Below, piece after piece: positions 54,989-64,000 of a stretch of 64,000 nucleotides of DNA. The position numbers and the translations under genes are program-made. Source of the stretch: Anarhynchus alexandrinus (lineage: Eukaryota > Chordata > Aves > Charadriiformes > Charadriidae); NCBI GenBank assembly GCA_008711295.1, contig VUYV01000004.1, forward strand, positions 7,340,577 through 7,404,576, in the 5' to 3' direction. The notes under the pieces were generated by a model, which was given only the letters and a program-made list of their open reading frames with translations, searched no databases and was not told the origin of the DNA. Position 1 is the stretch's first letter. Every line of letters starts with the position of its first letter.

Positions 54989-57642
54989 ACCACAGACAGC
55001 TTTCTAAAGGCCCATTTCACTTAGCTCCCATTAAAAAAAAAAAACAACAAACAACTATCGAATTTGAAACAAATAAAGATATTCTCACATAGCTATAAGT
55101 ATCCACTGAAAGACTTAGACTTTGTTTCCTCCATAATGCAGATCTGCCCCAGAAAGGTTGAAATAAAAGGAACATTACAAAGAATTTGGCTTGTTCAATT
55201 CCCTCCATGTTTTGGGAAATTTGGCAAATTTCAGAAACTAAACCATACTATGAATTTACCAACATTTCACACCTCCCTTCATGAATACAATAGCTTCCCC
55301 CTCTCCTGATAAACCTCAGATAGCAGTGAAATCGAACAATTCTGTATGATTCTTACTAAATTAATAATGAGAACTGTTTTCAAGACACAAAGAAGCGCTA
55401 GTGGTCATCAGAATTTAGTATGACACTGAATATCTGGGTTAGAAATCAAAGAAATGAGAGATGGTAAATCCAAAGGGATTACTACACAAGTCTGAAGGTT
55501 TCCTTAACTAAAGTAGGTTCACTACAAAAATTAACAGCTACCCTATCAGGCTGCCATCACAGCAAGCCTTCCCTACATATATCGAGGCCAGCAAAATGTA
55601 GGATGGAAAAGTGCTTGCAGCATTCTCAGAGGGAAAGCTCCTGTTGTTGCATAGCAAAACAAGGCAGTTACTGTCCAAGTCGCTATGTAATGAGATGGTA
55701 GCTCACTGAGGAGTTTCTATGTTAAACCATATGATCATCCATAGTAATCCAACAAAAAACCTCGAGCTGCTCACGTAACTGCCTCATCCCACACTAGCTG
55801 AGGATTCAGAGACCCTATGGCCATAAGCAGCGCTGCTCTGTTCTTCCTGTTAGCCATCTCAACTCTTCTACGTTAATTTCCTCCCAAAGCAACATTAACT
55901 TCAACACGTTTTAATGAACAGGACCGACACATTGCAATACCATGTGCTTCTAAATTAGGCATACAATCTTGCTGCCAGATGTAAAGCACTTCTTGTTTAG
56001 ATACAGAAATTACTAACACATTTACCATTGAGCCTTCAGATCTTGTTGAGTCCTGCTAGCCAGGCAAGAGAAAACACAACCATAGGCTCTAGCATGTGAT
56101 GTATATAACAGGCACACAACAACATACACATTCGCTAAGATTCTTTCATCTTCACCTTTGATTCACATCTCCTTAGAAAGTTATTTAGACCCCAAAAGTT
56201 CACAAAGTACGGCCAAATTAACCATCTATTAATCAAAAACTCTTACTAGACTGTTTCTAGTTCATGTTATTAAATTTTCTTGTGAAGGTCAGAAGTGTAT
56301 TTGTTTTTAAACAAAAGTCATGACGACTCAGATTGTTACTTTATGATTAACTAACTAGAGCTTTTTGCATGGGGCAGGGGGTAAGTCACAGTAAGTATTG
56401 TGAAGCTTTTACTACAAGCCACAAGATTTGGCAAGAATGAACAAAATGTTTTCTTGAAACCTAGTTCCCACTAAAATAATTCACAAAAATGAAACACTTA
56501 AGTGCATTAACCATAAGTATTAATGAAATAAAAAAGTCACATTCTAAAACCAGTATAAACTGGCTCACCAGAGTATGACAGGAAGCCAGCAATCCTCGGG
56601 TGAAATATTTAAGGCACTTGAGGGTAGTCAGTTTTTAAAACCAGACAATAAAGACACAGCCACTTTAAAATTTGAATTTAAATAAAAACCACAACAAAAT
56701 AAAGTAACACTGCAAAAAATTCCTCTGACTGCAAAGTTCAGTAAATAAACAAATAAACACTTAGAATAAAAATAAAATTCTCATTTGTATAATACATAAA
56801 AAAGTGGCAGAAACAGAGGGTATTTAACTGCTTGAGTATACATACTGTAAAGATCTCTCTCAAATAGGACAATAAAGGGTCCTTTCTTTTCAGGTTGCCA
56901 AATAGCCAATAAAGCGTGTTTGTTAGGGAGAAATAATCCAGTGCAGTTAAATATTGGATTCCAGTTTATAAACCACAGCACCCCAGAAAGCAGCTGATTT
57001 TGTATCATTTTGCCTGGGATATTTCTAGTTAGCTTTCTTGCTCTTTTTCTGGAGCATTCAGTTTCATTTTCTCCTCTCCATACACATACAATTAAATGTC
57101 TCTGTTTGAATAAAGAGACCACATCATTCTTGTAATATCATCTTTGGTACAAAACAAAAGCCACTTACGCAGCATAACGGTGTCGCCCAGTCTCTCGCAC
57201 ACCAAGCCTGTTCCTGCAGATCACATACAGTAAACAAGCTTTTGTTTTTTGATGGTGAAAGCTTCTCTCCTCCCAGTCTCCAAAGTAACATCACAATTAA
57301 ATACAACATACAGCATTCTTTTTAAGCGCTAATTTAAATTTTCACTCAGAATTCACAAACGGGTATTCTCACCCATTAGCTTATACATATTACGGTTTCT
57401 TACCACTTCCAGGGCAGAGGGATATGACCAGCAGTCCTGGGACACACTTTAGAAGTCTGCTCCCAGAGACAAAATAGCTGTACAAATCTCCATGTCTGCT
57501 CAGTGTTTTTTGAAGGGAGGGGGAAGGAAGGAAAAGACAAATGTGAACTCAGTAAAAGGAGTCTTGCCTTTCTGTTAAATGTTTGTCCATTTGTCATTTT
57601 TTTATGTGAACTTATTTCAAGGTTCTGGATAAGCTGATTTTG

Positions 57643-58016
57643 TCACTGTGTGGCTGCTGCCTCACAGCTGAGGAAATTAAAGTGTGAGCTCCGAGCATCA
57701 TCATCAGTGCCAAGGCTCTTAGGGTCTCTGAGACAGTCTGCCAAGATGTCCTGAGGATCCCTCAAGAACACCACTAGAACAGTGATGTTATCACTGGATC
57801 CATTTTCCTTTGCAGCAGCCACCAGTCTTTCTGCTGCATTGAGACCAACTCCTTTGGTCTGCATTAAATGATCTAGGACCAAGTCTACAACCTCATATGG
57901 CTTGACAGCATCAAAGAATCCATCGCAGGCTAAGAGCAAGTAATCTTCAGAACCAGTCAGCTCAAATGTATCTCCATCTGCGTCACCAGAGATGTAGGGT
58001 TTCTGACATATGTCAC
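57643..58016 (-). CDS. PPM1F: PPM1F last coding exon and stop
   Basis: 374 bp including the TGA stop at 57645-57643, acceptor TGTCTTAG. It completes Gly and encodes DICQKPYISGDADGD, then LTGSEDYLLLACDGFFDAV, KPYEVVDLVLDHL, and NGSSDNITVLVVFLRD. The Asp of ACDGFFD and the Asp-Asn of SSDNIT complete the metal site, so the enzyme should be active. After LRDPQ the tail of roughly 35 residues (ending SCEAAATQ) does not resemble the Pro/Gln-rich mammalian tail. Confidence 0.95.
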
Positions 58017-59109
58017 CTAAGACAAACAACCAAAACGAAGGTTTTATTACTTCAAAAGTAAACAGTTACTTCTTCACCCACCAAGTGCTTTTACCGTCCT
58101 CAAGGACAGCCAGATCATATTCCAGAGGTACCTGATGCAGTACAAAAGTAGCGAAAAGCTATGAAGTAAGCGTGGAAGGTCTTTGTTTCTTTATGGAGGC
58201 TTGGACCCTACCGAAATCCAGTGGGTTTCTAAGGAGTTACTCAAATTCACACTTTCCTAATTTTGCAGGGAAACTAAGGAAATTCTTTCGAAGTTTTTTC
58301 TCTCTGAAATATATTTGTGCAAGGAGATAGGCCTTCATTTTGCAAGTGCGCCTCTTGTACAGCCTTCAGAATGCTATGAAAATAAGATTTTTTTAATCCA
58401 AATATTCAGCACGATGCCATAAGAATCTGCTCATTGTGTTTATTTCTTCAGTTTCACATGGACGTACTTATTAAACATGGGTTGCTATTGATCCAAATAG
58501 TATTATACAAAATTATACTATTTACTTCCATTCATACATTACAGTTACCTACTGTACTTGCCCAGGGTCTTTCTTCTTTTAGCCCTAACTGACGAGTAGC
58601 AAAGTAAGCTCCTTTAATAAGATTCTGGAATAGTAACAATTAAAATGCCCTAAATTGCTGGATATGTGCGATTTGAAGGAGGATGCAGCTATCTGACTTA
58701 AGAACTGCAGTCAGGAGAAAGATATATTAAAGTGGACAAAAACACCACAAAGCACATAAATAAGGCTAGACGAACATTTATTCCTCCACTTTTACAAATT
58801 AAATACTCTACATCTGCTAAGCTCCTGTAGAAGCAAAAGACTTAGAAGTACAAGAAAATTAGGACTGTCATGGCTAGTATGTAAAATAAAACAATATTCT
58901 ATGCTTTGGGTAAAACCAGTAAGACTATACAGCTGCAAGCTATGTAAGTTATACAGCTGTAACCTAGCCTTATGGCAAAGATAGTAACAGTGGTTTACTA
59001 TTTGGTCGATGCTGAGCAAAACGTCATTTACAGTAAACACACCATCTCAGGTGGTGGGTTTTATATCAGATTTAATCTGAACTATACTAATTCTGATGGT
59101 TTAACTTAC
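58017..59109 (-). other. PPM1F: PPM1F intron before last coding exon
   Basis: A 1093 bp GT-AG intron with nothing recognisable inside. Confidence 0.9.
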
Positions 59110-59203
59110 CAATTGCTCTGGAAACAGCCAAGGTCCCATTAACCCGCCAGCAGTCCATGTAAGTTACACAACCACCCAGAGTCTCAATACGTGCTCTCTC
59201 ATC
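59110..59203 (-). CDS. PPM1F: PPM1F exon: [13 protein letters not shown] motif
   Basis: 94 bp, acceptor TTTTTCAG and donor GTAAGT. It encodes [19 protein letters not shown], then [13 protein letters not shown]; the last Gly codon is split (G + GT). The [11 protein letters not shown] block is the most diagnostic PP2C signature. Confidence 0.96.
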
Positions 59204-60186
59204 CTGAAAAAACAGTAGAATACAATTTTTATACTGAAAGCCTACCCATGGCTTCCTGACCTTGTTGTTATCCAATCGAAGAGGGGAAAAAAAATACAAA
59301 ACCCAAAACCAAGAGCTGCTTCAGCTTCTGTATTTTTACTATGAATATAGCAAGCACATATATCGGAATCTATCTCGGAAGCGTGCATTTGAGATTACCA
59401 GAAACAGCCCACCTACTTCCCAACCGTACCATGGATTGTCCACAAAAAAGCAGAATTCTTAATTTTTTATATCATGTTTTTTCCCATATGAATGAGTACA
59501 CTTCCTGCCACATCTTCCCATCTCATACAGCAGTTGCATAAATATATAAATATTTGGAATAAAATACAAGATAACTAGAGTATGTAACAATAGCATTTGC
59601 ATTGATACTCCTTTAACTACTTCAGTTACTACAATTATTCATGCTATGAAGGCAAAGGGTCATGCAATGCTATCTAAACTCACAAGAGCCCCACCAAATT
59701 TCATGTAATAAAATACCTGGCTATTTAAAACATACAGAAAATGCAATACACTTTAAGCCAGTCAGGCTAGTAGATTATCATTAGCTTTTGAATGATAGTA
59801 TAGCATATTATGAAAGGCTTGCATTATGCTAACATTTTAAATAGCTATTATCTCAGATTAAAAAGTTCATTTGTAACAGGCAGTTTGAAATGCAAAAAAA
59901 AAAATCCAGTGGAAGTCTTTAATTACTATAAATTTTGAAAAGACAGTCTGAGCAGAAACTGAAGTCAGGATTACTGGTACCATCAGTACTTTCAAGGGGA
60001 CATAGTTGTAGGGATCACCTTTTCAAGACACAGCAGTGGATGGAAAAAAACAGTCAGTTTTCTGAATCCTACCATACAATAGATGTAATTATGTAAAGCA
60101 CCAAACACTTAAGAAGGCTTGATTCTGAAAGGTTTCAAGAGATTCTGACAATACACACATGAGAGAAAAAAACAAGTCAGACTTAC
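59204..60186 (-). other. PPM1F: PPM1F intron between WLGDSQ and RVNGT exons
   Basis: A 983 bp GT-AG intron, AT-rich, with no feature recognised. Confidence 0.9.
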
Positions 60187-60330
60187 TTCTCTTTCTGGTT
60201 TGTGAGGTTCCATTAATGTCACAGCTTTTCCTTGCTGCACAAGCATTACCTGTGAGTCCCCCAGCCATGCTATGTGTAGCTCATTCCCTACAATCAACGC
60301 AGATACACCTGTTGTACCACTCCGCAGCTT
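60187..60330 (-). CDS. PPM1F: PPM1F exon: SGTTG and WLGDSQ motifs
   Basis: 144 bp (48 codons, phase 0), acceptor TTCTTCTGTAG and donor GTAAGT. It encodes [20 protein letters not shown], then [17 protein letters not shown] and [15 protein letters not shown] and the GDSQ turn are core PP2C beta-sandwich motifs. Confidence 0.95.
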
Positions 60331-61504
60331 CTACAGAAGAAAGCGGGTATGTTAGGTGAATATTCAGTAAGCCCTACTAGGTTACATGGCAATATTGTAA
60401 ATCTAGGTTTAATCACGCTTCAGTACAGTGCAGTATACCTGCCAATCATAATTCAGGTACCTGAAAAAAGGTACAAGATAACAGACAGATTTGAAATAAA
60501 CTGTTTACATATTCTAACATGCAGATGGCTAATACTGCTTCTGTTATGTTCTTCCTTCTCTGCTATTAATTCCAAAAGTTATCTAGGAGACTAAGACCCA
60601 CACAGAGACACACAGAAAAGAAAGAGAATCTGAATTTCAGTAGCATGAACATTTCACAAAAAACACAGGTCTCCCCAATCCCTTTCACATTCTCCACACT
60701 ACCACTAGCAACTACAGACACATTGCTCTGTATACATCCCCTCATCCTTGGGTATTTAAGTGAGGATGTCAGCAAAGGAAGGAACCTAGATTCCCTGTAA
60801 CTAGACTAGTTCTAGATTCCCTGTAATGATTAGTGAGAGTCTGACCTCATGAAGATGCTGGTCCCTCTTTAGTACATCGTTGACAGAAATGAAGACATTA
60901 ACAATGAATACTTCCATATTCAATTACTGCTTTAACAAGAGTTCTCATTAAACTGTATTATAATAAACCATCCTCCCATTATGTAGATTTGAAGAAAGAA
61001 TGTTCATCATACCAACTTGATTCAAAGCTGATCAATAAGCTTAATGAACTGAAGAGTCTGATTTAAACCACAGAATACATTTTTCATCATGCAACCACTT
61101 GTGACATTAATGGTGGGACAAGAAAGAGGAAGATAGTGACCATATTATCAGGAAGAGAGAAACCTCTTTTTCAGGCAAGAGGTAGGACAACAGAACATCT
61201 AGAGGCTGCCTAATTTAGGCAAAGAGGCAGCAAAGTGTTCTCTCAAATAATTGGTATGTCAGGATCATTTAAACTACATAACACTTCTTTTCAATCACTC
61301 ATCTTGAACTTGCAAGCACTGTCATTTTGTTTTCCCACAAAAAAAAGAAATAATTTGATCAAAGAAAACCTTTACATGTAGCATAATTTCATAAAGTCAG
61401 TGATTCAAAGAAACTGTACTGCTAGAATTTTCTAGGTAATACCATGTTGTCCAACAGTACTCACTGTTACTTAAATACAATGGAATTAATCTCTACCCAC
61501 TCAC
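60331..61504 (-). other. PPM1F: PPM1F intron between DGHGG and SGTTG exons
   Basis: A 1174 bp GT-AG intron. It contains a short direct repeat, CTAGATTCCCTGTAA at 60786-60800 and 60812-60826; otherwise nothing is seen. Confidence 0.9.
60786..60826. repeat. Short direct repeat (15 bp x 2)
   Basis: CTAGATTCCCTGTAA occurs twice with an 11-base spacer containing ACTAGTT, within a PPM1F intron. It is probably a local slippage or duplication event. Confidence 0.85.
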
Positions 61505-61693
61505 CTCCCTTTTGGCTTTGAAAAGAAACATTTCATCTGTCTTCTGGAAAGAGCATTTCAAGGCCTCAGCTGGATTCTTAACAATCTCTTCGTGTAGCCC
61601 AACATTTACATGTAAATGGGTTGCTGAGTAATTGGCAGCATCCACTCCACCATGGCCGTCAAATACCGCAAAGTAAGCGCGATCAATGTCATC
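61505..61693 (-). CDS. PPM1F: PPM1F exon: DGHGG metal-binding motif
   Basis: 189 bp (63 codons, phase 0), with a long pyrimidine tract and AAAAG acceptor, and donor GTGAGT. It encodes DDIDRAYFAVFDGHGGVDAA, then NYSATHLHVNVGLHEEIV and ending FLFKAKRE. The Asp and Gly of FDGHGG coordinate the two active-site Mn/Mg ions. The helix after DGHGG and the AEALKCSFQKTDEMF segment match the PPM1E/F subfamily. Confidence 0.95.
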
Positions 61694-62320
61694 CTTTTGT
61701 GGGGAGGGAGAGAGAAGAAAACATGTAAGTGTTCAAAAACAAAATAGCTCATAGACTGGTACCAGCAAGCAAAGATTTTTTATTCTAGGCTTTCTTCCAT
61801 CCAATGTTGCATAGGTAGGTGCAATTTAAGTCAGTTTACCCATGTGCAAAATGGATAAAATGGGTTCTTTGCAGGGGAATTACTTTTCTTTGTTTGCTGT
61901 TAGTCATTTAATATCCTTGAAAATAACCTGGAATTGAAACAGCAGACAGTTGGTTATACAGTCCCACTGCAGCCTCATTAATTGGCACTTGTCCTTGTTC
62001 AACTGCTGTTCTCCCCGCTTCTTAATATATAAGTCACCCCAGTCACAAGCACATTATAACCCCAGCAACATAACACTAGGTGAACCTCCTGTCTCCCTGT
62101 ATCACTTACAACATGAAACCCAAGGTCATAAGATCCCGCTTTATTGGGGCAGTAGTTAGCCCCTAGCAATCTGAGTCAGTAAGTCCTTGCTCCAGCACAG
62201 ACATGATAAATAACTTGTGGCAACAAATTCTTACCATTTCACAGATCATCCATCACTAGCTCACTGTGTTTATAGGAATATTGAGGAGCTAATGGCCTCC
62301 CCGATTTTGTCCAGACTTAC
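61694..62320 (-). other. PPM1F: PPM1F intron before DGHGG exon
   Basis: A 627 bp GT-AG intron with no feature recognised. Confidence 0.9.
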
Positions 62321-62520
62321 TGATAAACCAAATAGCTGATTGAATTCTGGGAGCAGAACATGGCGGTCCTCCATTTTCCGTCGAGCATTACGGATGGCGT
62401 GGATGGAAACAAGCAGGAACCGCTTCAATGGCCTCAGTGGTGGCAACTGCTTCTGCCACTCAAAGCAGACATCCCGAAGCTTGTTGAAGAAGCAGCGCTG
62501 CAATGACTCTCCATCCAGCA
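62321..62520 (-). CDS. PPM1F: PPM1F exon: pre-domain and first PP2C motif
   Basis: 200 bp with acceptor TGCTGTCAG and donor GTAAGT. The first two bases complete a codon from the upstream exon (a Val or Met). It encodes LDGESLQRCFFNKLRDVC, then EWQKQLPPLRPLKRFLLV, SIHAIRNARRKMEDRH and FNQLFGLS. The RRKMEDRH motif carries the conserved Arg that binds substrate phosphate and the Glu-Asp of PP2C motif 1. The upstream stretch is the helical region preceding the catalytic domain. Confidence 0.94.
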
Positions 62521-64000
62521 CTGACAGCACAAAGACAAAACAATGTTTTTTTGTCTTAGCCCATCTTTTGGCCTATCTTTCCTTCAAGTTTCTTTCCTTA
62601 GAGCTACATACATACATTCAGCATTCTGCCTTTACAGGCTCTGCAAGAATTAAAATAGGCTCCCGAGAATAATGTGGAGAGAAAGTTGCAATGGAAAACA
62701 ATATAACATTAAGGATAAGAGCAGCTTCTTTACTTACTAATTCTCTTTCAAAACAGATGCCTATCAAGTAGGTGATTACATTACAAAAATCATAACAAAG
62801 ACCCAAAAATCAGTCTGGCATGTTAGACGTAAGCATTATTATGTAAGTAAAATGCAAAAGATTAGTGGTAGGAGTGCATCCCTCACAAAAAAAACAAAAC
62901 AAAACAAAACAAAAAACCCCACCAACCACGTAATCAAGAAGGTACAAAAGCCTTCAAGATAAGAAATAGCTGTTGTCTTGGACACAAGGGTTGAAACAGC
63001 GTTAGCCTGGCTTTAGGTCAGGTTATGTCCTACTGAACCACTTCCACTGAAACAACAAGAAAGTCTGAGAATATTTTGCTGAGGTCAATAGCTCAACTCA
63101 TAGTTGAGCTGAACAGATTAGAATTTTAAGCTGTTGTCTTTATCTTTTTAAATCACATGGTTGTAGGAGCTAAAGGGACAGACCACCACTTCCGCCACTT
63201 TCCTGGTTTGTCCTTACAGAGCAGAACTGTAAACGCCCATTGAGCATAGTGTGAAAAGCTCCGGCCAGACACTCAAATCCTTTTCTGGATAGGTCCCAAA
63301 GATCAATTAATCCAAACTTACTGTTCATCAGACTGAACTGTTTGGCGTTTGGCATTGTGTCTAGCTTTGCAATGCAGTCTCTCTCAGAATAGGTAATAAT
63401 TTTAAGTTTTGGAGTTTTTAGAATAAGAACCCTGCCTCAATGCTAAATCAACTAACTTCAAAAAGCATTGGAAACATCATCTATACAGCAAAAATAATTT
63501 GCTGGCCCCTAACGTGTTTCCTAAAGAACTGCAGTGCATGAACTATCTGTCCTATTTCAATTTTATCCTGACTCCTGCTAACTCTGGTAGCATTAAAGCT
63601 TCCTCAGAATTCCTTTTTATAACTCCTGGTTCTCAAGTATTTCTTTTTCTCAGCAACACTGGATGGACAGCTTCAGATGCATCTCTGGGCCTGGAGAATT
63701 GAAAGCTTAAATTTAAACACAGATCTTTGATTAGCAGTCACTACATATTAGCCAAAATTACTTTTAGTTTGCTTAATATGCAGGTGTGAATGGGCAAGAT
63801 ATTAAAACTTTTAAATATTAAGTCATCCCATATACAAATATAATTAAATAGGACAGCATCTTAGACAGCCCTGTCTGCAGCTATTAGTTTACATATACAT
63901 AACTGTCTTGACTAATACTGACCAGAAGACTTGGATACACATCACTGTTTAAATATTAAGCTTGTGAAACCTGACATAGAGTTTAGTACCTCAACACCAG
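62521..64000 (-). other. PPM1F: PPM1F upstream intron (partial)
   Basis: Sequence upstream of the first visible PPM1F exon on the minus strand. No frame resembling the acidic N-terminal exon is present, so it is taken as intron. It contains an AAAAC simple repeat (62886-62928) and an open minus-strand stretch (about 63170-63435) of unknown meaning. Confidence 0.75.
62886..62928. repeat. (AAAAC)n simple repeat with CCCCACCAACC end
   Basis: Four AAAAC units within A-runs, followed by CCCCACCAACCACG. This is the same A-run plus C-rich end seen at 3125 and 5389. Confidence 0.8.

Larger units (their letters stand above)
50790..57642 (-). other. PPM1F: Region downstream of PPM1F stop, probably partly 3'UTR
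   Basis: Starts at the base after the PPM1F stop codon and runs downstream on the minus strand. The proximal part must be 3'UTR, but its end is not determined. The first AATAAA I noticed on the minus strand is at 54988-54983, within an A-rich run, about 2.7 kb after the stop. No other coding gene is seen here. The hairpin at 54107-54130 lies in this stretch. Confidence 0.5.
57643..64000 (-). other. PPM1F: PPM1F gene body, 5' exons missing
   Basis: PPM1F (POPX2, CaM-kinase phosphatase) is a Mg/Mn-dependent PP2C-family Ser/Thr phosphatase. It dephosphorylates CaMKII and PAK kinases and binds PIX exchange factors. Five coding exons (200, 189, 144, 94 and 374 bp) join without frame breaks into about 333 codons, covering the end of the N-terminal region, the full PP2C domain and the C-terminal tail. 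Introns are 627, 1174, 983 and 1093 bp with GT-AG ends. The acidic N-terminal region lies right of 64000. PPM1E is the nearest paralogue; the linkage to MAPK1, as in human 22q11.2, and the WLVSIHAIRN-like context support PPM1F. Confidence 0.93.

Overview
The window is vertebrate nuclear DNA, most likely from a bird. It carries two spliced protein-coding genes, both on the minus strand, with canonical GT-AG introns and a CpG-rich first exon. It contains one clear CR1 LINE 3' end, the typical avian and reptilian retroposon, and otherwise few repeats. The introns are compact: intron 1 of MAPK1 is about 17 kb here, against many tens of kb in mammals. A crocodilian or turtle cannot be strictly excluded. 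Most apparent ORFs in the window are chance.

Positions 1-29372 hold MAPK1 (ERK2) without its 3' end. Six exons were placed to the base: 29372-29230, 12090-11908, 10176-9987, 4061-3945, 2084-1970 and 1492-1361. They encode residues 1-293 plus one base: the ATP-binding lobe, catalytic loop, DFG, TEY activation loop and start of the C lobe. The last coding exons lie left of position 1. Exon 1 sits in a CpG island (about 28880-29830) that is broken by a 217-base run of N at 29430-29646, which probably hides most of the 5'UTR and the transcription start.

Positions 29647-57642 form a 28 kb interval with no convincing coding gene. It contains an imperfect direct duplication around a single N (30167-30431), two MIR-like SINE relics (36910-37052 and 42765-42900), a weaker third (about 38068-38130), a CR1/L3-like relic (43890-44075), a polypurine microsatellite (50707-50789) and a perfect short hairpin (54107-54130). 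The left part is the upstream side of MAPK1. The right part probably includes the 3'UTR of PPM1F.

Positions 57643-64000 hold the 3' part of PPM1F (POPX2/CaMKP, a PP2C-type Ser/Thr phosphatase). Five coding exons cover the whole recognisable catalytic core; the N-terminal exons lie beyond 64000. The order PPM1F then MAPK1, head to tail, matches human 22q11.2. One gene is a kinase and the other a phosphatase with kinase substrates (CaMKII, PAK), but nothing in the sequence indicates co-regulation; the neighbourhood is conserved synteny. I found no evidence of a previously undescribed system. The items worth checking are assembly defects at the MAPK1 promoter, the ancient SINE/LINE relics and a few structured tracts.
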